This document shows, piece after piece, positions 17,818 to 27,689 of a stretch of DNA of 64,000 nt. Numbering within the stretch: the stretch's first letter is position 1; each line of letters opens with the position of its first letter. The stretch spans positions 25,833-89,832 of the forward strand of contig CAZPME010000005.1 in the NCBI GenBank assembly GCA_964587885.1, given 5' to 3'. The position numbers and the translations under genes are program-made. This DNA is from UBA60 sp964587885 (lineage in GTDB: Archaea > Thermoplasmatota > Poseidoniia > Poseidoniales > Poseidoniaceae). The notes under the pieces were generated by a model, which did not search any database, was not told where the DNA came from, and saw only the letters and a list, made by a program, of their open reading frames with translations.

Positions 17818-17924
17818 GTAAACAAGTACTCGGAGGCGATTGCAAAGATTGCAAATTGCACGTTTTTTCATAATGCAATAGGAGAGGCTATCTGCTAGTT
17901 TGGTTAAGCAATTAATGGCCGGAA

Positions 17925-18299
17925 ATGGACTTGAACAACAGCGAAAGCAAACCCAATCTTGAAATTGAAGGTTGCATCCAAAAAACCTTCGATGGAGATT
18001 TACTTTTGGCGATTGAAGTTCAGCCGAATTCTAGTCGCGCTGAAATTACTGGAATAAATATGTGGCGAGGACGACTTCAAGTGGCGGTCAAGGCGCCAGC
18101 ATTACGAGGGGCTGCAAATTCTGCAGTAGTAGTGGTTTTGTCCGAAAATATTGGCATTAGTAAAGACAATTTGGAGATAACTCAAGGCCATACTAGTCGC
18201 CAAAAAATGATTCAAATAACTGGAATTGAATCGGCAACTCTAGTTGAGAAAATAGACTCCATAATCACTGCATTGAAGAAAAATGATGACGAGGTTTAG
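17925..18299 (+). CDS. YggU/DUF167 family protein
   Basis: The protein has 124 residues and belongs to the UPF0235/DUF167 family, small alpha/beta proteins of unknown function. Family features seen: IEVQPNSSRAEITG near residue 35, the core LQVAVKAPALRGAANSAV, and ITQGHTSRQKMIQITG near the end. An N-terminal extension of about 20 polar residues precedes the domain. It is followed after two bases by the Toprim gene, so the two are probably co-transcribed. Confidence 0.85.
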   Translation: MDLNNSESKPNLEIEGCIQKTFDGDLLLAIEVQPNSSRAEITGINMWRGRLQVAVKAPALRGAANSAVVVVLSENIGISKDNLEITQGHTSRQKMIQITGIESATLVEKIDSIITALKKNDDEV

Positions 18300-18301
18300 C
18301 G

Positions 18302-18826
18302 ATGAATGATTCGGGAAAAAATGCTTGGTCGAACATTAGAGCAAAGGCAACAGGGCCACCCGACCGAGCCGAACGTTTTGCTGCAGTAGCAGAGAGTTTG
18401 GCCGAGGCTAGAATGAGAAATCGCCCATTAGAGGATGGGGGCATGGCTTGCCCTCTAATAGTCGAGGGTAAACGAGACCGTCAACTATTGAGAAATCTTG
18501 GATTTTCAGGTCCAATCGAATTGGTTAATCGGGGTTGGGATCATTCTCGACTTTGCGCATGGTTATACGAAACTTATGGGACGAGAAACCAAGTTGACAA
18601 TGGTTCCGCGATGTTCATGCTGATGGATTGGGACCGCACAGGGGGTCGCCTTCAACGAGACATTTGTAGGCGACTTGAGAGTCTAGATATTGCTGTTGAT
18701 TCATTATTGCGAAAACGCTTGAGTCGTTACATTACACCCGAGACTAAGACGGTCGAAGGCATGCGGGGATTCATTCCTGATTTGAAACAAATGATGCAAA
18801 AATACGACCCCTTAGAAGAGGAATAA
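18302..18826 (+). CDS. Toprim domain protein, UPF0292 family
   Basis: A protein of 174 residues with a compact Toprim fold. The catalytic glutamate lies in CPLIVEGKRDRQLLRNLG and the DxD motif in LMDWDRTGGRL. The pattern after these, with TKTVEGMRG near the C-terminus, fits the archaeal UPF0292 Toprim group. Toprim proteins cleave or ligate nucleic acid phosphodiesters using magnesium; the actual substrate is unknown. It lies two bases after the YggU-like gene and ends two bases from the convergent SNF2 helicase. Confidence 0.85.
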   Translation: MNDSGKNAWSNIRAKATGPPDRAERFAAVAESLAEARMRNRPLEDGGMACPLIVEGKRDRQLLRNLGFSGPIELVNRGWDHSRLCAWLYETYGTRNQVDNGSAMFMLMDWDRTGGRLQRDICRRLESLDIAVDSLLRKRLSRYITPETKTVEGMRGFIPDLKQMMQKYDPLEEE

Positions 18827-18827
18827 G

Positions 18828-21800
18828 TTAGAGTAATCGAATGATAATACGTTCGGATAAATCTGCAGAAAAATCGTGTTCCAAGCGTTCCAATTGACGT
18901 AGATGTTCAAGTAATTCATCACGTAGCCGACGGATTAGGCCTTCTTTCATACGTAACCAACGGAAGTCTACAACCTCTCCGCGTTGTTCAGCTTTCCAAG
19001 TAGCATCACGAATCTGTTGTGTCTCGCTCTCCACTCTCGCCTCCCAAGCAGCACGGGTATTCCAGCGTAATTCTTCCAAAATCGGCTGCATTCGTTTACG
19101 CTCATCTTGTAAGAGCCAGCCATGCAAATCATCAATGGCATCCTCAATAGTTCTCAAATCTTCATCATCTGGCGAGTATGCCTTGGGGGAGTCAAGCAAT
19201 TCCCAAGGTCTTTCGACTTGCAAGTCTAAGGGTTGACCATTGCTATCAACCACTAGCCAACGGCGTACTGAGCGTTGTTGTAGGCCGTTAGTTATCCAAT
19301 CTAGACAGATGATAAATTTGGCCTCCTCATCCCACATCAATGGTCGAGTTGCACCAATCCAAATGTTTGAGACATTGGCAATTTGGGTTTGTACTAGCCA
19401 GCGAATGAGTGGATGTGCAGGGGTAATGTATTGGAGGTCACCTTCATCTCTAGCAATGGCGCGTTCAAAAGTGACTGTAAGCCAATTTGGTCCAGCCGAA
19501 TTGTGTAACCGATGTAGTGCTTCAAGCCAACCGACGTGCCGAGCATCATGTAATTCTGGTTGTTCACAGCGTAAGATTAACTCAGCGAGATTTTCATTGC
19601 TAAGTTCGATCAATTCACAACCATTTTTATCGCTGACAAACAAATCGCCACCAATATTTTCGAGTTGAGTATGAGTCCAATTACGCAATTGTTCAGTACT
19701 AATCTGCAGCCCATTGCTCAAGGTTTGGTGACGCACTTCGTCGATGCCAGGGTCCGGCCCAAGCCATTCACGAGTTTCTGCTGCACGCTCCTTATGCCAT
19801 TTTTCACGCATTGCTAGCAGGGTTTCAACCCCATCATTGGGGTCGGCAAATGCCCCTCTCGCAATTGGCATTCCTTGAATAAGTTCAGGGTCATTACCAG
19901 CCATCTCTTCGGCCTCAACTAAAACAGAATTTCCACCGCGCATCTCCTCACGGGCAATGAGTCGCATCGCTTTACCAAGTAATGGGTCGAGCATTCCGAG
20001 TGATTTTTCAAATAGATTGATTCGGCTGTATAAGCGGCCCAATACTGCCGCATCTATGGTACCCTCAACCGCGAAATTTAGTACCGTAATAACTTCGGAT
20101 TCTTGGCCGAAACGGTCGATGCGGCCGATGCGTTGCTCAAGCCGCATCGGATTCCAAGGCAAATCGTAATTTACCATTCTATGGCAGTGTTGTTGGTCTA
20201 GTCCTTCACTGCCTACCTCACTTGAAAGTAGAATATCAAAAACACCAGCGGCGAAGTCATTACGCAATCGTTCGCGCTCCCCCATCTTGGTTTGACCAGT
20301 GATTAATTCCACAGTATATCCATCTTCTTCTAACCGCTCTAATAGGTAACTTAGAGTGCCGCGGAAGTGGCTGAAAAGAATCACCCCCCCTACTTGGTCG
20401 GTGGCTAAACTTTGGCCTAGCCAGCGCCTAAGTGCATCGTATTTACTATCGACATCACCTAACTCTTCAGCGGCTTGTACCAATGCTTCGACATCACCAA
20501 CACGTGATAATAAGCGCATTTCCACGCGGTCGAGTTCGACTGCCTCAACCCCTTCATCCTCATCAGCAAAATTGAGGTCGAGGGCCACCCTCACGGCTGA
20601 ACGCATTTGTTTTTTCACATGCTTAGCAAAGGCGGGAAGAGAACTACTCGCCATACGTTCAGGCATCAACATAGCCCAATCCCAAGTATTGTCGTCAGGT
20701 CGGCGTAATTCCATCAGATGTCGACTCCAGTCGCGAGCAGCGACATAGAGATTCCATTCTTCATCTCTTAGACGGATGTCCAAAGTTATGGCATTTCTTT
20801 GCGGGAGTTGCCAGTCGAGGTCACGGCGACGTGTGCGCACTACCATCCCATTTAGAGGGCGCAAGCGCCTGACTAAGTCCGCTGCAGCCAAACGTAATTC
20901 AGTTGAGTTTTCCTCATCCCAAACAACTCTCCTTACGATATGTGCTAACATTTCTAAGCGTGAATCACCTTCGAAACCGGTGGTATTTTCAAGGCGCGTT
21001 ATCAAGCGTCCAACCTCAATGAGTTCTGGTTCTTCACTGGCTAGTAAGTCAAGAATTTTGTTCAGAGTATTGCCGGGCTTGAGGGAACGCGCAAAGGCGT
21101 ATCCATTGGGCCAACGTCCAGGAGCTAATTGTGAGAGTTGAACAAAGAGGTCGTCGGTGGAAAGATTAACCGGAGTTGCGGTAAGTAGAACCACTTTTTG
21201 CGACGATAGTGTGAGCATTGTTACTGCCGAATGAAGGTGCGATTTTGGGTTGCGAATATGATGTGCTTCATCGACGATTACCAAGGCTGATGGGGGTGTG
21301 TTTTCGATTAACCAATCGAGCATTATTGACCGTCGCAAGATTCCCTGTGACACCACAAGTACCATCGCTTCACCTGCTAGTATTCGCAGGATATTTTCGC
21401 GAAACATTGCCCCATTTTCTACTTCAACTGCTTCAATATCGGCGCGTTGCCATAATTCATTGCACCATTTGCGTCTCAGCCCACCAGGGCAAATGATAAT
21501 GGCTGAACCACTATTTCCTCTAGCGTGCAAGGTCTTGAGAATTTGAATCGCCGAGATGGTTTTTCCTAACCCAACTTCATCAGCTATCATCACCCCTTTC
21601 CAATCCGATGCGGAGAGTCGAGCAAGAGGTAGGTGTTGATGAGGAAAGTCGTCGAATCTACCGAAACATAACATTGGGGCTCCGTCGGTAGGTGGTTTGG
21701 TGAGATGCAGTGTGGTTAGTATATCTGTGAAGTCGATTTCATCGTTTATTCCTGCTTCAGCAAGTTCATCGGAATCGACTAAATTTTCGACAATATCGCC

Positions 21801-21851
21801 GATTAAGGCAGCTAACTCGTTGAAATCCGACTCTTTCGATTCCGCTTGCAT
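18828..21851 (-). CDS. SNF2-family helicase (RapA-like)
   Basis: A large ATPase of 1007 residues. The helicase core starts near residue 85 with motif I (IADEVGLGKTISAIQIL), then motif II VDEAHHIRN and motif III LLTATPVN. The second lobe has motif V (SSEVGSEGLDQQHCHRMVNY) and motif VI (MRLEQRIGRIDRFGQ). The pattern SEGLDxQxC...LPWNPMRLEQRIGRIDR is typical of RapA-like SNF2 proteins that remodel nucleic acid-protein complexes such as stalled RNA polymerase. The ~350 C-terminal residues are charged and helical with no recognised domain. It stands alone; the neighbours do not suggest a defence system. Confidence 0.9.
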   Translation of the reverse strand: MQAESKESDFNELAALIGDIVENLVDSDELAEAGINDEIDFTDILTTLHLTKPPTDGAPMLCFGRFDDFPHQHLPLARLSASDWKGVMIADEVGLGKTISAIQILKTLHARGNSGSAIIICPGGLRRKWCNELWQRADIEAVEVENGAMFRENILRILAGEAMVLVVSQGILRRSIMLDWLIENTPPSALVIVDEAHHIRNPKSHLHSAVTMLTLSSQKVVLLTATPVNLSTDDLFVQLSQLAPGRWPNGYAFARSLKPGNTLNKILDLLASEEPELIEVGRLITRLENTTGFEGDSRLEMLAHIVRRVVWDEENSTELRLAAADLVRRLRPLNGMVVRTRRRDLDWQLPQRNAITLDIRLRDEEWNLYVAARDWSRHLMELRRPDDNTWDWAMLMPERMASSSLPAFAKHVKKQMRSAVRVALDLNFADEDEGVEAVELDRVEMRLLSRVGDVEALVQAAEELGDVDSKYDALRRWLGQSLATDQVGGVILFSHFRGTLSYLLERLEEDGYTVELITGQTKMGERERLRNDFAAGVFDILLSSEVGSEGLDQQHCHRMVNYDLPWNPMRLEQRIGRIDRFGQESEVITVLNFAVEGTIDAAVLGRLYSRINLFEKSLGMLDPLLGKAMRLIAREEMRGGNSVLVEAEEMAGNDPELIQGMPIARGAFADPNDGVETLLAMREKWHKERAAETREWLGPDPGIDEVRHQTLSNGLQISTEQLRNWTHTQLENIGGDLFVSDKNGCELIELSNENLAELILRCEQPELHDARHVGWLEALHRLHNSAGPNWLTVTFERAIARDEGDLQYITPAHPLIRWLVQTQIANVSNIWIGATRPLMWDEEAKFIICLDWITNGLQQRSVRRWLVVDSNGQPLDLQVERPWELLDSPKAYSPDDEDLRTIEDAIDDLHGWLLQDERKRMQPILEELRWNTRAAWEARVESETQQIRDATWKAEQRGEVVDFRWLRMKEGLIRRLRDELLEHLRQLERLEHDFSADLSERIIIRLL

Positions 21852-21909
21852 AATGTGGCCCGTTGGACTATTGTTGTCCTACCGTTCTTGAACTCTTCAT
21901 TCAATTTCG

Positions 21910-22377
21910 TTATTCTCTCCCAGTATTTTCAGGCATTCCGGAATACGATTCTTTAACCGTATTAAGCACAACGTGGGTAGATGAGCGACTTATTCCTTCA
22001 ATTGATAGTACGTTTTTAGTCAAGTCATTGAGGTCGTCGGGATCACGAACTCGCGCCACTACCATCGAGTCAAATTCCCCAGTTACATCGTAGACCGAAC
22101 AGACTCGGTTATCCGCCGCCACTTCACTTTGCACTGATAGAATTGAGCGCTTATCGATACGTAAACCGATAAGAACTGTCATTGACCATCCAACTAATTG
22201 CGGGTCTAGGTCGACGTGATAGCCTCGAATAATTCCCAAATCGGTCATTCTAGTTAATCGATTAGTGACCGTTCCTTGAGCAACTCCGATAAGACTTGCA
22301 AGCTTCCTTTGTGAAGCGCGACCATCTGCTAGCAACTCCGCCAATATTCTTCTATCTACTTCATCCAATTCAACCAT
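21910..22377 (-). CDS. Lrp/AsnC family transcription regulator
   Basis: The protein has 155 residues. The N-terminal winged helix-turn-helix is clear (VDRRILAELLADGRASQRK, then LASLIGVAQGTVTNRLTRM). The C-terminal RAM domain holds the effector site and oligomer interface (VCSVYDVTGEFDSMVVARV, then SIEGISRSSTHVVL). Such proteins sense amino acids and regulate their metabolism or act more globally. The 138 bases upstream are AT-rich with no clean palindrome. The gene is transcribed alone, diverging from nothing. Confidence 0.93.
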   Translation of the reverse strand: MVELDEVDRRILAELLADGRASQRKLASLIGVAQGTVTNRLTRMTDLGIIRGYHVDLDPQLVGWSMTVLIGLRIDKRSILSVQSEVAADNRVCSVYDVTGEFDSMVVARVRDPDDLNDLTKNVLSIEGISRSSTHVVLNTVKESYSGMPENTGRE

Positions 22378-22515
22378 AATATCGCCTCATACAGGAAAAT
22401 ATCCTCTGCGGGAATAAAGTCGCCCTACTTGCGGTTATTGAAAGTTTGCACTCGAAAACGCAAAATAGTTGGGGGAATGAACAAAAATTAACTCGTTTTT
22501 TCGACATTCAAGAGA

Positions 22516-23799
22516 TTATTCTTCCACATCGTCATTTTTGGGCAGTAAGCGCAAATCCATTACCCAACCATCTCCAACCCCATCGACAGTGAATGATAGA
22601 TGGATGTTGACACTTCGGTGTGCAGACTCAATTGGCGCTCGGGCATCAACTATCCATTCAGATTCACTTCCAGCCTCCAATAGTTGGCGCTTCGGGGCAC
22701 GGCGTATTTTCCATGGTGGACTACTATCTACTTTGGTTAATTCCGCCGGCATTGTTCCGACTTTAATGCCGATTTCAACTTTGTACATTTGCTGAGAATT
22801 ACTAGAATCACCTGGTAATAATTTACCAGTAACTTTGGGCAATTCCATTTCTCGCCTACGTTCGGCATGAATAACCATCGCCATACCTGCAATAATTACC
22901 ATCGTAGCAATCACCCAAGGCATGGCGTCATCGAGAGTCGAAAGTTGCCAGCGTGACGGGACGTTAACAGCGGCTGTCGCAAAAATAGTTTCATTTTCAC
23001 CAACATTGGCTGAGCGCGGTGCATCACTGCCGATGTCGTGACCTGACAACATCGCCACAACACCCCAGCGGTGGGCAAATTCAGATTCAATTGTGATGTT
23101 GGCTGGGTCGAGATATTTACTATCAAAGGTGAATTCTACTTTTCCACTTTGACCGTTGCTACGCGGAATACCTGAGCGTGGCATCAACTCATGTACCACA
23201 TTTGCAGGTCGATAACTCGAATCATCGAGGGGGTGATTCCACTCGACTATCATTAGGTAGAGGACGGTCTCTTCTGATAGGTTGGTAAGGGGGGTGATTT
23301 CAACAGTAACCATCAATTCATCATAGCCCTCACGCTGGCCATTTTCAGTTACTTGAACTTCCAATTCAATAATCGCCAATCGCTCGACTGTTGTGTTGTT
23401 GACATAATCTTCGACCACTGACTCAATATCGGAAACATTGCCATCCGAGATATTTTCCAATGGGTTTAGTTCTACTCGCAAAGCCGGAAGTTCCTGCACC
23501 CCCATACGTTCGGCCCTGACTGAACCATCGTGATTACCTAGGGGGTCATCGCCAACTAATACACTAGGGTGCCAAGATAACCATAGTACACGCTCGTCAT
23601 CGCGCAAGAACGAGAGGTTTTTTTCTATGGCGACAGAATCAGCATTACTATTATCGGCAAACCATTCTATGACTAAAGGTGAGGTGGTTTTAGTACTGGA
23701 GGCGGCAAGCCCATCGACGCTGAAAATCGCCGCCATCAGCACCACGACTATCGCCAGTGCTCGTCTCGCCATAACCGACTCACAACTGCTCCGTCTCAT
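22516..23799 (-). CDS. Exported membrane-anchored protein, possible thioredoxin-like N-terminal domain
   Basis: A protein of 427 residues from the ATG at 23799; an ATG at 23772 directly before the hydrophobic signal (ARRALAIVVVLMAAIFSVDG) is an alternative. The first external ~90 residues (LVIEWFADNSNADSV, VLWLSWHPSV, then ELPALRVEL with a cis-Pro-like position) resemble a thioredoxin fold without a CxxC pair. A second beta-rich region follows, then one helix near residue 300 (PWVIATMVIIAGMAMVIHA) and a cytoplasmic beta-rich domain of ~110 residues. No family is recognised with confidence. It lies 15 bases after the RNA methylase gene on the same strand. Confidence 0.75.
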   Translation of the reverse strand: MRRSSCESVMARRALAIVVVLMAAIFSVDGLAASSTKTTSPLVIEWFADNSNADSVAIEKNLSFLRDDERVLWLSWHPSVLVGDDPLGNHDGSVRAERMGVQELPALRVELNPLENISDGNVSDIESVVEDYVNNTTVERLAIIELEVQVTENGQREGYDELMVTVEITPLTNLSEETVLYLMIVEWNHPLDDSSYRPANVVHELMPRSGIPRSNGQSGKVEFTFDSKYLDPANITIESEFAHRWGVVAMLSGHDIGSDAPRSANVGENETIFATAAVNVPSRWQLSTLDDAMPWVIATMVIIAGMAMVIHAERRREMELPKVTGKLLPGDSSNSQQMYKVEIGIKVGTMPAELTKVDSSPPWKIRRAPKRQLLEAGSESEWIVDARAPIESAHRSVNIHLSFTVDGVGDGWVMDLRLLPKNDDVEE

Positions 23800-23817
23800 C
23801 AATGTGAGGGCTGAAGA

Positions 23818-25443
23818 TTATGAACATTGATTCTGAGTTTGCAGTTCTAAGATCAGTCTTTCATTAGCATCGACCATGGGAGTCAATAACTCACCAAGCC
23901 ATGCTGGTACAATGATTTCTCCAGCAATACTTTGGGTTGAGATGATTATGCTACCGTGCTTATCCTCAAGATTTAGGTCGCTTCGGCGAGGGCCAACTCC
24001 GTTTAGCCATTGACGAAATTGCTCGTGATTGAGTTGAATAGTTTCCAAATTTGCAAATTTTCGCATTAACGGCATGGCTCTAGCCTTAGGGCGCAAAGTC
24101 CCACTGCGTTCTTCAATTATCGGCAAGCCAGTAATGATTACCTGAATTGGATGCCAAGTATTACCCGGCCACATCCGCATTTTTCCACCATATCTCGGAG
24201 TTGCATATAACCAATCGCGCATCGGTGGCGAGCCAGCAAAAATTCGCTTACCACGTTGCCAAAACGATAATTCATCACTTGAAAAATGCCATTCTTTGAC
24301 CAATTTATCAAGTTCATCTCCCATCAATGGTAAAGGAGTATGCTGGTCAGGTGAGGGGATTGGTCGTAAACGCAAATCACCTTCTCTTTCATAGGTTAAT
24401 GCATCGGCGAATTCACCTTCGCCTTGGTGTTTGAATTGGGCGATAAAGAAACCACCAGTATTGGATTCTCCACCTATCGGCAAGCGGCGACAACGGGATA
24501 ATTGTTGTCTTATTTCAAGAGTGTATTTTTCTAATGCAGGGTGGTCATTAAATCCCGAAAATAATTCTAACCCATCTAGGGCATTGGTATTGATTTCTAT
24601 CAATTCTAACCATGGATATTCCTGCAATAATTCAGCTACAACGACTTCGTTTTCAACAATGTCAATTGAACAGGTGCTGTAAATCATCCTACCTTGCGGC
24701 CGTAATAGTCGCGCTCCTCTGCCGGCGATATCAATTTGTAAACGTTGCATCCCTTGGCCACTATTTTCCTTCCAGCGCCGCCATAATCCTCCATTTTTTC
24801 GTACCGTTCCAGTTCCTGTACACGGTACATCAGCGATTACCACATCAAAGCCAGGATCGGGACAACGAGGGAAATGGCGACCATCATGTTTGCAGATGAC
24901 TAGATTTTGTAAGCCGATACGGCTGGTATTGGTTCCGAGCATATTGGCACGTTTTGCATTTGGCTCATTGGCTACCACCAACCCATTACCTGCCAATGCG
25001 ACCATCGCTTGGGTTGTCTTTGAGCCAGGAGCAGCACAGAGGTCGAGAACCAACTCACCTTGTCCTAGTTCAGCGACTAGGACTGGTAACATACTCGCCG
25101 CTTCTTGGCGAGTGATGCGTCCGGTTTCGTGAAGGGCTTGCATCAAAGATTTGACCGCATCATTCTCGGGCTTACCCCGATACCATGGCATTGCGAATGC
25201 CTCACCATTTTGGCTGAACCATTCAATTTCTGCACCACCTAATTCTCGTAACTTATTCTTCGTCCACTCGGCATCGTATCGAAGTGGATTAACGCGCATG
25301 GTTTCGGGTAATGGTGTAGTTGCAACATCAAGCCACCTCTCAAAGTCACGGCCATATCTTCGACATACATCTTGGCCGAGTTGGGCTAGAGATGATTGCG
25401 CAGCCACTTGCCGTAACTCATCCCAACCACGTCGCTCCGTCAT
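23818..25443 (-). CDS. NOL1/NOP2/Sun family RNA m5C methyltransferase
   Basis: The protein has 541 residues and methylates cytosine C5 in rRNA or tRNA using SAM. Motifs: SAM-binding VLDLCAAPGSKTTQAMVAL, motif IV ADVPCTGTGTVRKN with a cysteine, and the catalytic cysteine in MIYSTCSIDIVENE. The N-terminus (TTPLPETMRVNPLRYD) is the family's RNA-binding region. The C-terminal ~200 residues are longer than in minimal members and probably contain a PUA-like RNA-binding domain (GEIIVPAWLGELL). The start at 25443 is an ATG, and it diverges from the membrane protein at 25524. Confidence 0.92.
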   Translation of the reverse strand: MTERRGWDELRQVAAQSSLAQLGQDVCRRYGRDFERWLDVATTPLPETMRVNPLRYDAEWTKNKLRELGGAEIEWFSQNGEAFAMPWYRGKPENDAVKSLMQALHETGRITRQEAASMLPVLVAELGQGELVLDLCAAPGSKTTQAMVALAGNGLVVANEPNAKRANMLGTNTSRIGLQNLVICKHDGRHFPRCPDPGFDVVIADVPCTGTGTVRKNGGLWRRWKENSGQGMQRLQIDIAGRGARLLRPQGRMIYSTCSIDIVENEVVVAELLQEYPWLELIEINTNALDGLELFSGFNDHPALEKYTLEIRQQLSRCRRLPIGGESNTGGFFIAQFKHQGEGEFADALTYEREGDLRLRPIPSPDQHTPLPLMGDELDKLVKEWHFSSDELSFWQRGKRIFAGSPPMRDWLYATPRYGGKMRMWPGNTWHPIQVIITGLPIIEERSGTLRPKARAMPLMRKFANLETIQLNHEQFRQWLNGVGPRRSDLNLEDKHGSIIISTQSIAGEIIVPAWLGELLTPMVDANERLILELQTQNQCS

Positions 25444-25523
25444 GTTGGTCCGAAAAATTACTCAGCAATAACCGAGCGCCCCTTTGGCGTTGTCTTCATG
25501 TCCCTCCTATTGTACGGGTCAAT

Positions 25524-26936
25524 ATGGCGGCAGGGGCGACAGTATCGGAATTGCTGTTTACCATCTCGCTTTTTTCTGGTATGCTTCTTGTTGTATCACC
25601 TTTGATTCATAAAAAATTGCAAGCCTCTGAACCAGCCCAATGGCACCGCCCATTATTGCGGACTGTAGACTGGGCTCCCTTCGCCTTTGCCTTTTTGGCT
25701 TGGGGGCTTGATTTCATCGCATTTATGACCCTCGATTTTGAAAGTGCAAGGGTCGCCGCAATCCTACCAGAAAACGCTAATTTCTTCCACCGAATTAGTG
25801 GGGCATTGCACGGTTGGACTTCGATAACGATGGCCTTCCTACTCGGCTTTTCCCTATATTTTGCCTATGTATTATCTTCAATCCAGCACCTAACTACTTT
25901 TGAATCGAGTGAGATGGAAAAGGCCGATTACATACGTCTATCTCATAACCTACGCCGCTGGGGTGGATGGATGTGGATTTTAGCCCTATACGGCCTAATG
26001 CCCAACGACCCTTTTCCACTTGGCGATGGCATCTCAAGTGGTGGGATAGAATTGGCTAGACTAGGTCAGAATGCTGCTATGTGGGTGGCCATGCTTCTTT
26101 TTGGCTTAATGACTGGAATTGGAGTATTGCAATTGGCCCTGTTGATGGAACGGGCAGACCGTTTTCATGATTCAGAATATTTCCCTAATATTATCGGATG
26201 GTTACTCACAATTCCTGCAGCATCTTTCCTTCTCGTCCTTTTCTTCCAAGGAACCTTTTCCTCATACGATCCGATGGGAATGCTCTTACTAGACCCACTA
26301 TTTGACAAAAGAATCGCCTTTTTCTTTGCAATGGGGTTGATGTTCCTCTATGGTACAACAGCTTTGCGAGCCCATATCATTTCTGAGCAGAGATTACGGG
26401 TCGGTTCACAACGCTGGAAAGGGTTGGCTGGTGGAATTGGTCATCATGTATTCATCGTATGGTTATCGACGATAATGCTGGCACGTCAATTACCCAATGT
26501 CGAAAACCTCCTCGGTGCGGTATGGCTCGGTACGATGCTGGTAATTCCTGGATTCATTGCAGGATTACTTGGGATGTTGTTACCAATAGCCGGACTTGAT
26601 GACCGACCGCGTCCTGAATTTTGGGGATTCAGGATTCTTCAAGCCTTGTCGTTACCCTTCATTGCCGCGTGGATGCCTTTGGCAATTCTAACTGCTCCAG
26701 GAATATTGATTGGAGTCTCAACTTCAGCCATCATTGCCCCAATATGTGAAGACAATCCCCGCGTAGGAAATCGGTTTCGCTTTGATACTAAGCGCACAGT
26801 AATAATTGCCGACTTGATATTTCTATTATTGGTAATTTATCCGCCGGCAGCAATTGGTATGGTCGTCGCATTTGCCTTTGCTTCCTTTGTTGCAACTTTG
26901 CCATTGAGGATGGTAAAACGCGTACGACCGTCGTAA
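25524..26936 (+). CDS. Polytopic membrane protein with weak CcmF/cytochrome c biogenesis resemblance
   Basis: A 470-residue protein from the ATG at 25524; the open frame extends upstream to 25320 but that part overlaps the RNA methylase. About 11-12 hydrophobic helices cover the length. Two stretches recall the heme-handling protein CcmF: LDFESARVAAILPENANFF followed by HRISGALHGW, comparable to the CcmF DF...V...SN..LP..YK...W segment, and WGGWMWILALYGLMPNDPF, comparable to the WWD motif but lacking its D. Conserved histidines occur (GGIGHHVFIVW). The assignment is tentative; a role in heme delivery would suit an oxidase-bearing cell. Confidence 0.7.
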   Translation: MAAGATVSELLFTISLFSGMLLVVSPLIHKKLQASEPAQWHRPLLRTVDWAPFAFAFLAWGLDFIAFMTLDFESARVAAILPENANFFHRISGALHGWTSITMAFLLGFSLYFAYVLSSIQHLTTFESSEMEKADYIRLSHNLRRWGGWMWILALYGLMPNDPFPLGDGISSGGIELARLGQNAAMWVAMLLFGLMTGIGVLQLALLMERADRFHDSEYFPNIIGWLLTIPAASFLLVLFFQGTFSSYDPMGMLLLDPLFDKRIAFFFAMGLMFLYGTTALRAHIISEQRLRVGSQRWKGLAGGIGHHVFIVWLSTIMLARQLPNVENLLGAVWLGTMLVIPGFIAGLLGMLLPIAGLDDRPRPEFWGFRILQALSLPFIAAWMPLAILTAPGILIGVSTSAIIAPICEDNPRVGNRFRFDTKRTVIIADLIFLLLVIYPPAAIGMVVAFAFASFVATLPLRMVKRVRPS

Positions 26937-27043
26937 TTTTTCACTGATAAAAACCGCATTTCCAGATTTTCTCACCCCGAACAGTTATCAATGCATAGAG
27001 ATGCCTGCAAACTGCAGAACATCGTTCTGTGGATGGGGAAAAT

Positions 27044-27400
27044 ATGGGCCGTGCCTTTAGAGAAGGAGTGGCACCCGAGCGTCGGGTAGTCACCAAAAAA
27101 CGAGATTTGCGATTTGAATTAGCGATAGGTGATGGACGTTTATCCCATCTTTGGGAGCGGGCCAATAAGTCGGCTACTGCAAGTGAAAAACGTCGAAAAG
27201 TTCCAGCAATGCTAACCATTGAGGATGATCAATGGGTGTGGCAAGAGATATCTCCTGCTGTACTCAATGAATTGACTCATCGCTTGGTTGGAGGGGGAAC
27301 TACCATTGGCTGTACCCCTGATTTCAAAACTGCTCATGCCTATGCGAATCATCTCGCTCAGGAAGAAGGTAAAGTGATTATCATTGAGCCTTTACAATAA
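27044..27400 (+). CDS. Small conserved-type hypothetical protein
   Basis: A 118-residue protein with no recognised family. The ATG at 27044 is preferred over an in-frame GTG at 27029. It has a basic N-terminal half (RRVVTKKRDLRFEL, SEKRRKVPAML) and a more regular alpha/beta C-terminal half (VWQEISPAVLNEL, GKVIIIEPLQ). There is no signal peptide or helix, so it is probably cytoplasmic and may bind nucleic acid because of its charge. The overlapping minus-strand frame 26941-27219 was judged a shadow. Confidence 0.6.
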   Translation: MGRAFREGVAPERRVVTKKRDLRFELAIGDGRLSHLWERANKSATASEKRRKVPAMLTIEDDQWVWQEISPAVLNELTHRLVGGGTTIGCTPDFKTAHAYANHLAQEEGKVIIIEPLQ

Positions 27401-27432
27401 TTTAGTATCCACTTAGTGTGCGGATTGTGCGC

Positions 27433-27627
27433 TCAAAAGAGGTCTACTAGCCAACTGATGACGCCATTGTTGGCCAAGTAAATAACTGCTGAAAGTATGA
27501 TACATGCTGAATAGACCATTCCCTTGGAAATATGCCATGCATCTTCGGACTCTTCATCGAAGTAGCGAATCAATCCAGCCGCTTGCTGAATCCCGCTGCC
27601 GTCCTTCTTACCCTTCTTCACAGCCAT
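27433..27627 (-). CDS. secG: Preprotein translocase subunit Sec61-beta (SecG)
   Basis: This 64-residue tail-anchored protein is the small beta subunit of the archaeal Sec translocon. The signature AAGLIRYFDEESEDAWHIS is typical of the archaeal family, followed by one C-terminal helix (GMVYSACIILSAVIYLA). The basic Gly/Lys N-terminus is cytoplasmic. It lies alone between small genes; the many exported proteins around it would use this channel. Confidence 0.9.
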   Translation of the reverse strand: MAVKKGKKDGSGIQQAAGLIRYFDEESEDAWHISKGMVYSACIILSAVIYLANNGVISWLVDLF

Positions 27628-27689
27628 GTGAACCGGCTCGGCGACCGGCTCTCCATTTATGAAACCGCCGCGTCATCAAAACGGTGCAA

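Noticed and set aside
18302..21851. Toprim plus SNF2 helicase as a defence system (for example DISARM-like)
   Set aside because: The genes are convergent, no methylase, PLD or phage-defence partner is nearby, and both match housekeeping-type archaeal families.
26941..27219. 92-residue minus-strand frame overlapping the gene at 27044
   Set aside because: The plus-strand frame is longer, has better balanced composition and a proper end; the minus frame has none of these.
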